A stretch of DNA of 27,926 nt from Gallionella sp. (GCA_030645955.1 JAUSMR010000013.1:1-27926); one strand, 5' to 3'; shown: positions 6,784-14,510, numbered from the stretch's first letter. The notes: generated by a model not told the origin, from the letters alone. Numbers and translations: made by a program.

Positions 6784-9453
6784 TTATTTGAACAATCCCT
6801 TCAGGCCCTTCTTCAACTCTTCCTGCAGCCTGGTTTTGGCTTCTTCCCTGGCCTTGTCTTTCAGTTCTTCCTTCTTGGCTTCGAGCTTCTGTTTGGCGAC
6901 GTCTGCCAGCAGCGCGCCATAATCCAGCTTGAATTTGAGCGCAGTATAAGGGCCGCTCAAATACACCGGCAAGGTGGCGGTGCCGCCTCCTTCGGTCTTG
7001 GACATGGTGACCCTGGTCGTGTAATTCAGGCTGTCATTGCCGATGTCGATGTCGCCATTGCCGGCAATGCGCAGCATCGGCGCTTTCACCGCGAGGTCAT
7101 CGTTGTGCGCCACGCCGTTGCTCACCTTGAAACTGGCCTTGAATTCGCTGAACTCGGTCTTCTCGTCCTTGTTCATGCCCATGGTCTCCATCGAGCTGCT
7201 CTTGCCCAGCGACTGCACTCCCTGCACCAGCTTGGGCAGGTTGATACCCTTGACGGCACCGTCAGCCAAGTTCACCGCCATACTGCCGTTCAGCGCCTTC
7301 TTCAAGGCGCTCACCAGGTTGCCCTGCGTGGCAAGGTTAAGCGTGATGTTGCCCTTGCCCTCGAGGATGTCGAGATCGGCCACATCCTTGAGCAGCGGCG
7401 CGATATTGATGCCGGTGAGGTTGCCGTTGACCGCAAAGTCCGGCGTGGCCGGGGCGGCATTCACCGAGGCGCTGAGCTCTGCGCTGCCATGGTACAAATT
7501 AACCGACAGCGGATTGATGTTCACCTGCCCGTCATGCGCCTTTACATCCAGACGTACCTGGCTGGTTTTCACGTTCGCCACTTTGAACGAACCGATACGC
7601 AGACTGCCGTCCAGTTTGAGCGTGCGCAGCGCGGACAGATCCAGCGGCTGCTCCGGCTCCTTTAATTTCGGCGCGGCGGCGGCGGGTGCTTTCGGCAGGT
7701 ACATATCGGCATCGAATTGATCCACATCCACATCGAAACTGATCGCCGGCTTGGCAAAACCCTTCACGCCGACCTTGGCCTTGACCCTGCTTTGCAACAG
7801 CCCGCCGGCAAGATTCGCCTGCACGCTTTCCTTTACAGCATCGACTTGCACGCTGCCCTTCATTTCGCTGCTCACCGATTTGTTCGGCAGCTTGTCGCCA
7901 GTGGCTTTCACCGCAATGACGAGGTTGCTCAAATTGATTTGCTGCGCCTGAATACTGCCGGACACCGGCGAACTCAGTTTGACCTTGAAGGCTTGCCCGG
8001 GCTGCTTCACATCCAGGTCCAGGGACAGCGCACTGATCTTGAAGGATTGCTCATTGCCTTCCACACCAGGCAGCGATGCGCTGGCGACGACATTTCCGAA
8101 AGCTCCGTCCAGCCTGGCTTTCAGCGTCAGCTTGCCACCGGAGAATTTTTTCCCGGCAAGGCTGAGTCGCGGGGCATCCAGCGCGGCCTCGAAGCTGTCT
8201 TTGCCTTTCATGCCCGTTGCCTGCAAAGAAAATTTCTGCGCGCCAAATTCCCCGGTGGATAAATTAGCGCTCGCATCGCCGCTGGCCTTGAGCTTCAGAT
8301 CGCTCATGTCGAGAGCCGATCCGCTGGCCTGCAGGTCCAATCCTTTCAACTGGAAGCTTTGCTTTTCAGGATCAAGGGTCAATGTGGTCTTGAGTTGCGC
8401 GGCAATGTCCACCTTGGGCTGGGGCAGCTTCATTTTCAAATCCAGATTAAGCGCGCTGGCCTTGAAAGATTTCAAACTGCCTTCCAGGCCGGGCACCGAA
8501 AGGACTGCCGCGATATTGCCGGAAGCGCCATCCAGTTTGGCATTCAGCGCCAGCTTGTTACCGGAGAGCTTATTTTTTGCGAGGCTTAAGGCCGGCGCAT
8601 TCAGCGCGACATCGAAGTTATCCCTGGCCTTCACGCCCGTCGCATTCAGCATGAATTTCTGCACGGAAAATTCCTGTGCAGCCAGATCGACGCTCGCATC
8701 GCCGCTGGCTTTTGCCTGCAGATTGCTGATGTCGAGTACCGCGCCGCTGACCTGTAGCTCCAGCCCTTCCAGCTGATATTTCTGCCTGTCCAGATCAAAC
8801 GTCAGCGTGGTCTGGAGTTGAGTGTTGATATCCAGCCTGGGCTGGTTGGCCTGCACGCCCACTGACATTTCAATTTTGCCCGGCACGCCAACGGCGATGC
8901 GGCCGGTCTTGAGGTTCAGATTCCTGATGTCATATTGCGCACCGGTCTCTTCATCGCGATAAGTCAGGCTGGTGTTCGCTATCGACACTTTGGCGATGTC
9001 CAATTTCACCTGCGTGCCTTGATCCGTTTGCTTTTCGTCCTGTTTCTTCTCTTCCTTACCCAGCAGGTCGTCGATGTTGGTCGTGCCGTCCTTGTGCCTG
9101 ACCAGTGTGGCTTTCAGCCCGCTCACCGCCACTTCGTTCACCACCACCTGTTTGCGCAACAGCGGCATGAAGGCGAGAGAAACGCGCGCTGAATCTATCG
9201 CCGCGAATTCTTTTGCGCTCTTGAACTCGGACAGGGACACCTTGCTCAGGTTCGCGCCGAGGTCGGGGAAAAACGACAGGCTGATGTCGCCATCCAGTCG
9301 CAGATCGCGCTGCCTGCTATCCTTCACTGCCTGGATGATCTGCGGCTTGTAATCGTTTGGATTGAAGGTAACCGCGATGTAAATAATACCCGCCACGGCG
9401 ATACCGGCCACCGCGCCGGTGCCCAGCAAACCGTATTTGAGGATTCTATTCAT
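6784..9453 (-). CDS. AsmA-family envelope protein with an internal tandem duplication
   Basis: This 889-residue protein starts at the ATG preceded by GAGGGG. It has one N-terminal membrane segment (residues 8-30) and a long beta-rich periplasmic body. The start (FNPNDYKPQIIQAV..) and the C-terminal region near 650-800 are typical of AsmA proteins, which are thought to move or organise phospholipids between the membranes. Residues 207-346 and 347-487 are two tandem copies of a 140-residue unit sharing LQ/KTTLT, LKASGDAS and KLDGA-type motifs. A charged Lys/Glu-rich helix ends the protein. Its promoter region is duplicated beyond the RAYT module (10773-10848), suggesting it once lay directly after hemN. 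Family assignment is good; the exact substrate is unknown. Confidence 0.88.
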   Translation of the reverse strand: MNRILKYGLLGTGAVAGIAVAGIIYIAVTFNPNDYKPQIIQAVKDSRQRDLRLDGDISLSFFPDLGANLSKVSLSEFKSAKEFAAIDSARVSLAFMPLLRKQVVVNEVAVSGLKATLVRHKDGTTNIDDLLGKEEKKQDEKQTDQGTQVKLDIAKVSIANTSLTYRDEETGAQYDIRNLNLKTGRIAVGVPGKIEMSVGVQANQPRLDINTQLQTTLTFDLDRQKYQLEGLELQVSGAVLDISNLQAKASGDASVDLAAQEFSVQKFMLNATGVKARDNFDVALNAPALSLAKNKLSGNKLALNAKLDGASGNIAAVLSVPGLEGSLKSFKASALNLDLKMKLPQPKVDIAAQLKTTLTLDPEKQSFQLKGLDLQASGSALDMSDLKLKASGDASANLSTGEFGAQKFSLQATGMKGKDSFEAALDAPRLSLAGKKFSGGKLTLKARLDGAFGNVVASASLPGVEGNEQSFKISALSLDLDVKQPGQAFKVKLSSPVSGSIQAQQINLSNLVIAVKATGDKLPNKSVSSEMKGSVQVDAVKESVQANLAGGLLQSRVKAKVGVKGFAKPAISFDVDVDQFDADMYLPKAPAAAAPKLKEPEQPLDLSALRTLKLDGSLRIGSFKVANVKTSQVRLDVKAHDGQVNINPLSVNLYHGSAELSASVNAAPATPDFAVNGNLTGINIAPLLKDVADLDILEGKGNITLNLATQGNLVSALKKALNGSMAVNLADGAVKGINLPKLVQGVQSLGKSSSMETMGMNKDEKTEFSEFKASFKVSNGVAHNDDLAVKAPMLRIAGNGDIDIGNDSLNYTTRVTMSKTEGGGTATLPVYLSGPYTALKFKLDYGALLADVAKQKLEAKKEELKDKAREEAKTRLQEELKKGLKGLFK

Positions 9454-9547
9454 GCTCGCCCCTCGAAGAAATATCTGGGGGATTATAGCGGAGCGCGGGC
9501 ATCCTGCCTGCATGCGGGCAGGATGCCCGCGCTCCCAATCAAATCAC
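9426..9547. repeat. 122-bp direct repeat flanking the RAYT module (left copy)
   Basis: This segment aligns without gaps to 10773-10894 with 7 differences by eye. Each copy contains the asmA start (ATG and first codons), its ribosome site, a 46-bp palindrome and the last codons of hemN. In this copy the asmA part is the functional one and the hemN part is a leftover. The arrangement shows that hemN and asmA were adjacent and that their junction was duplicated around the RAYT module. Confidence 0.85.
9490..9535. repeat. 46-bp palindrome, left copy (REP-like)
   Basis: Two perfect 19-base arms (9490-9508 and 9517-9535) begin GGAGCGCGGG and end CCCGCGCTCC around an 8-base loop. The outer GGAG resembles the conserved tetranucleotide of REP elements. 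It lies upstream of asmA; the other copy is at 10837-10882, next to the hemN stop. Confidence 0.8.
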
Positions 9548-9550
9548 TTT

Positions 9551-9622
9551 CGAGCGGTTGTTGCCGCGCTGGATGATGTGCCAGGGGATGCCGGGGATGG
9601 ACAGGCGTGCGCGACGGGGCAT
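9551..9622 (-). pseudogene. Truncated 5' end of the RAYT gene
   Basis: The first 24 codons of the RAYT gene (MPRRARLSIPGIPWH...) are repeated here with the same start codon, then break off at the edge of the 122-bp repeat. The parent copy is at 10597-10668. It is a by-product of duplication and cannot encode a transposase. Confidence 0.85.
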
Positions 9623-9688
9623 GGTGGCAAATTGAATGTTTGCGGTGGCGTTATGCTAGCAGAAAAACGTGGTCTGTCCCCTATTTAC
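9551..9688. repeat. 138-bp direct repeat within the RAYT module (left copy)
   Basis: It is identical to 10597-10734 except for two adjacent bases (9635-9636). It contains the RAYT 5' codons, the upstream region and one 28-base CGTGGTCTGTCCCC unit. The near-identity implies a recent duplication, or gene conversion between the copies. Confidence 0.88.
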
Positions 9689-9790
9689 AGAAAAACGTGG
9701 TCTGTCCCCTATTTACAAGCATCACCTTTCTTGTCGTACACAAGGGTTGTTGCGGCGGCCAAAATAATAGGGGACAGACCACGCTTTTCC
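9661..9790. repeat. CGTGGTCTGTCCCC repeat cluster beside RAYT
   Basis: Two perfect 28-base tandem units lie at 9661-9688 and 9689-9716, with core CGTGGTCTGTCCCCTATTTA. An inverted unit at 9763-9790 (core GGGGACAGACCACG) faces them. More units lie upstream of the RAYT gene at 10707-10771. Their position on both sides of the transposase suggests they are its cognate REP-like sequences. Confidence 0.75.
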
Positions 9791-9882
9791 GCCACACCCG
9801 CAGCATTCTCACTCGCCGCTGCACTCGTCACACATCCCATCGCACCCAACAGCAGCGCAACACAGCCGATTTCTGTTCTCAT
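9709..9882 (-). CDS. Possible small exported peptide, 57 residues
   Basis: An ATG behind AAGGGGAGAG opens a 57-codon frame. It begins MRTEIGCVALLLGAMGCVTS and then has an alanine-rich stretch, which together look like a signal peptide with a poor lipobox. The second half (EKRGLSPII...) is encoded by the inverted CGTGGTCTGTCCCC unit, and the stop falls in the tandem unit. It may therefore be an older gene whose 3' part was replaced by repeat insertion. It lies 66 bases after the RAYT stop. I recognise no family, and it may not be expressed. Confidence 0.35.
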   Translation of the reverse strand: MRTEIGCVALLLGAMGCVTSAAASENAAGVAEKRGLSPIILAAATTLVYDKKGDACK

Positions 9883-9948
9883 CTCTCTCCCCTTGGCGAG
9901 TTATTGTCTCGCACCCTATCCCGCTCGCCCCATCGCGTCAATATGGCT

Positions 9949-10668
9949 TTACAGCAAGTCGAACTGGTTTTCTTCGTCGTTTGTGCTGTTGCTCGGCCTG
10001 CCCGCTTGCCCGCGCCGCGCCCTCCGCCCCAATGCGGTTTCGATCTCGCGCTGGAAGCGCTCGCCGCCCAAGGCAAAGTTGCCGTTGGTGGCATTGCGTA
10101 TCTGCCCGACGACTTCTTCATCGAGATGCGCCTTGAACAGGGCGCGATAGGCTTCGCGGCGGTTGTTGTCGTCCATTGCGAGCCGTTGGTATTGGTCATG
10201 CGGGACGATCAGGCTGCTGGCTTTGCCCAGCGCATTGGTGTGATAGCTCGACCAGCGGTAGTCCTGCGGCTGGTTCACCATCGCTGCGCGCACCGGGTTG
10301 AGTTCGATGTAGCGGTAACAGGCCAGCACGTAGTCTTCGGTCTGCGTGAGGCAGGAGCGGAATCTGCCTTCCCACAATGTGCCGCTGCGTTTGTAGGTGC
10401 GGTTGATGTATTGCACATAGCGCTGGCCGAGGTGCTTCATCAGCAGGGATGCGCTGTCGGGCCGTTGCGGGGTGAGCAGCAGGTGGACGTGGTTGGTCAT
10501 CAGCACGTAGGCGTGGATGTCGCAGCCGAACTTGACGGCAAACTCTTGCAGAAAATGCAGGTAGAACTGGAAGTCTTCTTCGGCATAAAAACATACCGAG
10601 CGGTTGTTGCCGCGCTGGATGATGTGCCAGGGGATGCCGGGGATGGACAGGCGTGCGCGACGGGGCAT
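9949..10668 (-). CDS. REP-associated tyrosine transposase (RAYT, Y1/HUH family)
   Basis: This 239-residue, single-domain Y1 nuclease has the HUH metal motif at His60-Val-His62 (MTNHVHLLL) and the catalytic tyrosine region CYRYIELNPVRA at 117-128, with Tyr120 as the likely nucleophile. The start MPRRARLSIPGIPWHI and the IQRGNNR motif are typical of RAYTs. The C-terminal tail is basic then acidic and carries no second domain. RAYTs cut and join single-stranded REP hairpins and are usually single-copy and non-self-mobile. Here the gene sits inside CGTGGTCTGTCCCC units, a 138-bp repeat and 122-bp outer repeats. It looks intact, so it could still act on the REP-like sequences in the window. Confidence 0.93.
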   Translation of the reverse strand: MPRRARLSIPGIPWHIIQRGNNRSVCFYAEEDFQFYLHFLQEFAVKFGCDIHAYVLMTNHVHLLLTPQRPDSASLLMKHLGQRYVQYINRTYKRSGTLWEGRFRSCLTQTEDYVLACYRYIELNPVRAAMVNQPQDYRWSSYHTNALGKASSLIVPHDQYQRLAMDDNNRREAYRALFKAHLDEEVVGQIRNATNGNFALGGERFQREIETALGRRARRGQAGRPSNSTNDEENQFDLL

Positions 10669-10734
10669 GGTGGCAAATTGGGTGTTTGCGGTGGCGTTAT
10701 GCTAGCAGAAAAACGTGGTCTGTCCCCTATTTAC
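10597..10734. repeat. 138-bp direct repeat within the RAYT module (right copy)
   Basis: This is the parent copy of 9551-9688: the first 24 RAYT codons, 38 upstream bases and one full CGTGGTCTGTCCCC unit. Any RAYT promoter must lie in or just beyond it, so the left copy may carry a duplicate promoter pointing towards asmA. Confidence 0.85.
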
Positions 10735-10771
10735 TATGTCCCCTATTTACTATTTATGTGTCCCCTATTTA
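10707..10771. repeat. TGTCCCCTATTTA repeats upstream of RAYT
   Basis: One full 28-base unit (10707-10734) is followed by two partial units with TGTCCCCTATTTA (near 10738-10750 and 10759-10771). The last partial unit abuts the right 122-bp repeat. The decay from full to partial copies suggests repeated slippage or insertion at the module edge. Confidence 0.75.
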
Positions 10772-10772
10772 T

Positions 10773-10894
10773 GCAAACCGTATTTGAGGATTTTATTCAT
10801 GCCCGCCCCACGAAGAAAAATGTGAGGGATTATAGCGGAGCGCGGGCATCCTGCCTGCCTGCGGGCAGGATGCCCGCGCTCCCAATCAAATCAC
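10773..10894. repeat. 122-bp direct repeat flanking the RAYT module (right copy)
   Basis: This copy contains the genuine hemN 3' end, the 46-bp palindrome (10837-10882, perfect 19-base arms) and a non-functional duplicate of the asmA start (ATG and eight codons on the minus strand). It matches 9426-9547 with 7 differences in 122 bases. The palindrome begins 3 bases after the hemN stop and may protect that transcript's end. Confidence 0.85.
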
Positions 10895-12280
10895 CTTGGA
10901 ATAGCGCGCATGCTCCGTGCGGGTGCGCAGGTATTTGTCGAATACCATGCAGATGTTGCGAATCAGCATGCGGCCCTTGGGGGTCACTTCGATCCATTGC
11001 GGAGAAATTTCCAGCAGCCCTTCGCGCTCATATTCGCGCAGCTCTTCCATTTCGGTGGCGAAATAGTGATCGAAGTCGATCAGGTAAGCGATGTTGAACG
11101 ACTCCTTGGATATTTCGAAATGGCACATCAGCGCCTGGATGATGGCGCGGCGTACCAGATCGTCGGCATTCAATTCCAGGCCGCGCATGATGGGCAGCTC
11201 ATCCCTGTCCAGCGCGTCGTAATAATCTTCCAGTTCGCGGTAGTTCTGGCTGTAGGTCGGGCCGATTTTTCCGATGGCGCTCACACCAAGGGCCACCAGG
11301 TCGCAATCGGAGTGGGTCGAATATCCCTGGAAATTGCGGTGCAGCCGGCCTTGGCGTTGCGCCACGGCAAGCTCGTCTTCCGGCTTGGCGAAGTGATCCA
11401 TGCCGATATACACATAACCTGCATTGGTCAGCTTGTTCACCGCCAGGCTGAGGATATCCAGTTTCACTTGCGGCGCGGGCAAATCCTCTTCATGGATGCG
11501 CCGCTGCGGCTTGAATACAGTTGGCATATGCGCGTAATTGTAGATGGACAGGCGATCCGGGTTGGCGGCGATCACCTTGTCCAGCGTCACCCCAAAACCT
11601 GCCAGCGTTTGCTTGGGCAGGCCGTAGATCAAATCGATGCTGACCGACTTGAAACCGTTGGCGCGCGCGGCATGGATGACGCGCAGGGTTTCTTCCTCGC
11701 TCTGGATGCGGTTCACCGCGCGCTGCACCTCGGCATCGAAATCCTGCACGCCGATGCTGATGCGGTTGAAGCCCTCCTTGCCGAGCAGCGCGATGGTTGC
11801 ATCGCTCACCTTGCGCGGATCAATTTCAATGGAATATTCGCCGTTCTCCACCAGCTTGAAGTGTTGGTGTATCGCCGCCATGATCTGGCGAATTTCGTCA
11901 TCGCTCATGAATGTCGGGGTGCCGCCGCCGAAGTGCAACTGCTCGACGACTTGCCCCGGCCCCAGCAATTTCGCCTGCATGTCCATCTCCTTGAGCAGAT
12001 AACCCACATATTCTGCGGACTTGCTGCGATCCTTGGTGATCACCTTGTTGCAGGCGCAGTAAAAACACAGCGTATTGCAGAACGGGATGTGGATATACAG
12101 CGATAACGGGCGGGCGATGCCACCGATCTCGCGCTTTGCCACCCATTGACTGTAACTTTCGGCATTAAAAGCCTCAATGAATCGGTCTGCAGTCGGATAG
12201 GAGGTATAGCGCGGGCCATTCTTATCCAGCCTGCGTATCAGCTCCAGGTCCACTACCAGTTGATTGACTGCATTATCCAT
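10886..12280 (-). CDS. hemN: Oxygen-independent coproporphyrinogen III oxidase HemN
   Basis: This 464-residue radical-SAM enzyme converts coproporphyrinogen III to protoporphyrinogen IX without oxygen. The start chosen is the ATG (MDNAVNQ) behind AGGGA, giving the usual family length; a longer frame exists but would run through the FNR box. The [4Fe-4S]/SAM cysteines are Cys68, Cys72 and Cys75, with Cys77 also conserved (FCNTLCFYCAC). A GGGTP motif follows at 118-122. Residues such as RYTSYPTAD near 24-32 are typical of true HemN rather than HemW. An FNR box lies 52 bases upstream, with a CATAGT -10 suitably placed, so it is probably induced without oxygen. Its last codons lie in the 122-bp repeat. 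Confidence 0.96.
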   Translation of the reverse strand: MDNAVNQLVVDLELIRRLDKNGPRYTSYPTADRFIEAFNAESYSQWVAKREIGGIARPLSLYIHIPFCNTLCFYCACNKVITKDRSKSAEYVGYLLKEMDMQAKLLGPGQVVEQLHFGGGTPTFMSDDEIRQIMAAIHQHFKLVENGEYSIEIDPRKVSDATIALLGKEGFNRISIGVQDFDAEVQRAVNRIQSEEETLRVIHAARANGFKSVSIDLIYGLPKQTLAGFGVTLDKVIAANPDRLSIYNYAHMPTVFKPQRRIHEEDLPAPQVKLDILSLAVNKLTNAGYVYIGMDHFAKPEDELAVAQRQGRLHRNFQGYSTHSDCDLVALGVSAIGKIGPTYSQNYRELEDYYDALDRDELPIMRGLELNADDLVRRAIIQALMCHFEISKESFNIAYLIDFDHYFATEMEELREYEREGLLEISPQWIEVTPKGRMLIRNICMVFDKYLRTRTEHARYSKVI

Positions 12281-12304
12281 AAATCCCTCATTGACTTGCT
12301 GCCG

Positions 12305-12345
12305 ACTATGCCAGCCAGTCGTCAATATCGGTTTGATATATGTCA
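12305..12345 (-). promoter_or_regulatory. FNR-dependent hemN promoter; FNR box shared with fnr
   Basis: TTGATATATGTCAA (12332-12345) matches 9 of 10 defined FNR positions. On the minus strand CATAGT (12305-12310, 4 of 6) lies where a -10 should be if FNR binds at -41.5, giving a start near 12297. The box is also 45 bases from the plus-strand fnr start, so FNR may regulate its own gene from the same site. Confidence 0.75.
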
Positions 12346-12390
12346 AAATCCGTGGCATATTCACTGCTGCAAAATTCTGGATAGCTCAGC

Positions 12391-13116
12391 ATGCAACGAT
12401 CTGTTACATCCACGCGACTCAAAATAGCCTGTTCCGACTGTAATTTGCGCGAACTGTGCCTGCCTGTCGATCTTAGTGCCCAGGAAATGCAGCAACTGTG
12501 CGAGCTCAGCCATGCGAAGCACTCCTATTCGCGCTGTGATTACCTTTATCGCAGTGGGGATAAGTTTGGTTCGCTGTATGCCATACACAGCGGCTCCTTC
12601 AAGACTCAGGTATTGCACGAGGACGGGCGTGAGCAAGTGACCGGTTTCCAGATGGTAGGTGAAATCATCGGTCTGGATGCCATCAGCACCGATCGCCATA
12701 CTTGCGATGCGGTAGCGCTGGAAAACAGCGAGGTGTGCGAACTGCCGTTCAACAAACTGGAAGTATTGAGCCGCAAATTGCCCAGCCTGCAACGCCATCT
12801 GCACAAGATCATGAGCCGCGAAATCGTTCGCGATCAGGGCATCATGCTGCTGCTCGGCTCAATGCGCGCCGAAGAACGCCTTGCCGTATTTTTACTCAAC
12901 CTGTCGCAGCGTTTTGCGGCGCGCGGCTTGTCGCCGACCCAATTCCAGTTGCGCATGTCGCGCCAGGAAATCGGCAGCTATCTGGGGTTAAAGCTGGAAA
13001 CCGTCAGCCGCGCGTTTTCAAATTTTCAGGATATCGGTTTGATTAGCGTCAAGGCACGCTCGGTGGAATTGGTTGATTTGCACGGCCTGCATGCATTGGT
13101 CGGCAAACAGCAGTAA
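12391..13116 (+). CDS. fnr: FNR-type oxygen-sensing transcription regulator
   Basis: This 241-residue CRP/FNR protein has three N-terminal cysteines at 14, 17 and 23 (C-x2-C-x5-C) and a fourth at 116 (VCELP). That is the exact set holding the oxygen-labile [4Fe-4S] cluster of E. coli FNR. A cyclic-nucleotide-binding-like beta barrel and dimer helix lead to the helix-turn-helix MSRQEIGSYLGLKLETVSR. Glu203, Ser206 and Arg207 match the E-x2-S-R that reads TTGAT half-sites. It diverges from hemN with an FNR box between. The predicted regulon in view is hemN, ccoNOQP and the NosZ-like unit. The ribosome site is weak. Confidence 0.95.
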   Translation: MQRSVTSTRLKIACSDCNLRELCLPVDLSAQEMQQLCELSHAKHSYSRCDYLYRSGDKFGSLYAIHSGSFKTQVLHEDGREQVTGFQMVGEIIGLDAISTDRHTCDAVALENSEVCELPFNKLEVLSRKLPSLQRHLHKIMSREIVRDQGIMLLLGSMRAEERLAVFLLNLSQRFAARGLSPTQFQLRMSRQEIGSYLGLKLETVSRAFSNFQDIGLISVKARSVELVDLHGLHALVGKQQ

Positions 13117-13190
13117 AGCTCAGCATTTGCCAGGTTTTTCGGCTCATCCGGGTAAGGACAAATCCAAAGGCATACTGACAAATCGGCACC

Positions 13191-13304
13191 ATGCGCAATC
13201 ACTATTTCATGCTGCTGACCGTCACGTGCATTGTCTCCGGCGGGGGCTTATGGCTATCCAAAATGATGGACTGGACAAAAATCTTCGCCACCACCCTGAT
13301 ATGA
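13191..13304 (+). CDS. Possible small membrane peptide, 37 residues
   Basis: This frame encodes MRNHYFMLLTVTCIVSGGG... with one likely membrane segment (residues 6-22). Its stop overlaps the start of a 14-codon frame (ATGA at 13301-13304), whose own stop overlaps the start of the next gene (ATGA at 13342-13345). The chain suggests translational coupling. No strong ribosome site precedes it, and the reading as a gene is tentative. Confidence 0.4.
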   Translation: MRNHYFMLLTVTCIVSGGGLWLSKMMDWTKIFATTLI

Positions 13305-13341
13305 AAGCCGTTTCCGCGCAACAAACCCAACTCACTCAAGA

Positions 13342-14016
13342 ATGACAATGGAACGCAAACTATACTGGGGCGTCGGCATTCTCTCGATTCTGATTTTCTT
13401 GGGCTCGTTTTTCATGCCGGGCAAACCCGACGACAACAGCGGCCTGCCCTGGCATATCGAACACCCCACACCGGACACGACACGTATCTTCGATTTGACA
13501 CTGGGACTCAGCACCACCAACGAAGCCGAGCAGCGCTTCCGGGAGGAAGCCAAACCCAGTTTATTCAAGTCGCCAAGCGGACAGCTGGTCGCCGAGATGT
13601 TCTTCGAGCAGGTCACACTGGCGGGGCTGAAATCCAGAATCGTCACAACCATCGCTGTTCCCGATGCAGAGTTGCGAGCCATGTATGAACGCGGCTTGCG
13701 CATGAGCGGCACCGGCAGCGGCAAAAAAATCACGCTGGCGCCGGAAGATGTGGCCAGAGTGCGCGCGCTACCGATCGTCAGCCTGACCTACATGCCGTCG
13801 GTTCGTCTGAAAGAAGAAGTTTTCAGCAAGCGTTTCGGCCCACCGGCGCAACGCATCAAGGAAAAGAAAAGTGGTGCCATCCATTGGTTGTATCCGCAAA
13901 ACGGGCTGGACATCACTTTGGGCGGCGAGGAAAAACCCGTGCTGCAATACGTCCCGCCCAAAGATTTCGACAAACTGGTTATACCCCTGTTGAACAACGG
14001 CGAAATCATCAACTAG
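13342..14016 (+). CDS. Membrane-anchored hypothetical protein
   Basis: This 224-residue protein has one N-terminal membrane segment (residues 6-24, LYWGVGILSILIFLGSFFM) and a soluble, probably periplasmic domain. I know no named family. Visible features are a Pro-rich linker after the membrane (PGKPDDNSGLPW), a Lys-rich run near 170-175 and a C-terminus without further membrane segments. The start overlaps a short upstream frame by ATGA; an ATG two codons later (MERKLYW) is also possible. It lies after fnr on the plus strand and is convergent with the winged-helix gene. A respiratory role is possible from context only. Confidence 0.75.
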   Translation: MTMERKLYWGVGILSILIFLGSFFMPGKPDDNSGLPWHIEHPTPDTTRIFDLTLGLSTTNEAEQRFREEAKPSLFKSPSGQLVAEMFFEQVTLAGLKSRIVTTIAVPDAELRAMYERGLRMSGTGSGKKITLAPEDVARVRALPIVSLTYMPSVRLKEEVFSKRFGPPAQRIKEKKSGAIHWLYPQNGLDITLGGEEKPVLQYVPPKDFDKLVIPLLNNGEIIN

Positions 14017-14137
14017 TTTGTGTGCTTTCTGGATAAGCTGTCATGATGTGCATGTTCAGATGCAGCAACTCAGCTTTGTTCGACAGGCAGTTCATTGCGG
14101 GTCGAGAACCTCAATCAACGAACGGCCAGTTGCCGGC

Positions 14138-14398
14138 TTATGTCTGCGCCTTTGGTTTCCTGCCAGGGCCTACAGGCGGGATATATCCTGCCACCCGATA
14201 GAGCATCCCCTCGCTCTTCTTGCCCTTTTCAAACCGGATCAAATGGCACATGATCACTTCACCATTGGCGATTAAATTTGACACACTGGCGCGCACTTTT
14301 GCAAGCGAGATACCTGTATCTTTAGCGATCTCCGAATCAAGACGCTCACCGTGCTCTTTCAAGTATTGCAGGATTTCTTGCAACAAAATACTCCTCAT
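14138..14398 (-). CDS. Small winged-helix-like DNA-binding protein
   Basis: This 86-residue protein has a helix-turn-helix pattern at about 8-48 (ILQYLKEHG..SEIAKDTGISLAKVRASVSNLIANGEV), followed by a basic wing-like segment and a Pro/Lys-rich tail (GPGRKPKAQT). It resembles small FeoC- or MarR-like folds but lacks a cysteine cluster, so no metal role is indicated. It lies 112 bases downstream of ccoS on the same strand and could be the last gene of the ccoIS transcript. Function is unknown; the DNA-binding fold is inferred. Confidence 0.65.
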   Translation of the reverse strand: MRSILLQEILQYLKEHGERLDSEIAKDTGISLAKVRASVSNLIANGEVIMCHLIRFEKGKKSEGMLYRVAGYIPPVGPGRKPKAQT

Positions 14399-14510
14399 GA
14401 AGCGCTATTAAACATGCAAACGGCAGTTCGTTGGAAACGAATCACCGTGCCACAGACGGACTCTACCAGAAACAGCCATAAAATTATCGCGGGTCTGGCA
14501 TCAAACAGAC

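Noticed and set aside
9661..9716. Tandem 28-base units as a CRISPR array
   Set aside because: There are no spacers between the units, only two perfect copies, and no cas genes nearby.
9607..11097. Long plus-strand open frame of nearly 500 codons across the RAYT gene
   Set aside because: It is antisense to RAYT and runs through repeats on both sides; the product has no domain sense and no ribosome site.
12281..12364. Longer N-terminus for HemN
   Set aside because: It would place the FNR box and -10 inside the coding region and exceed the family length; the internal ATG has a better ribosome site.
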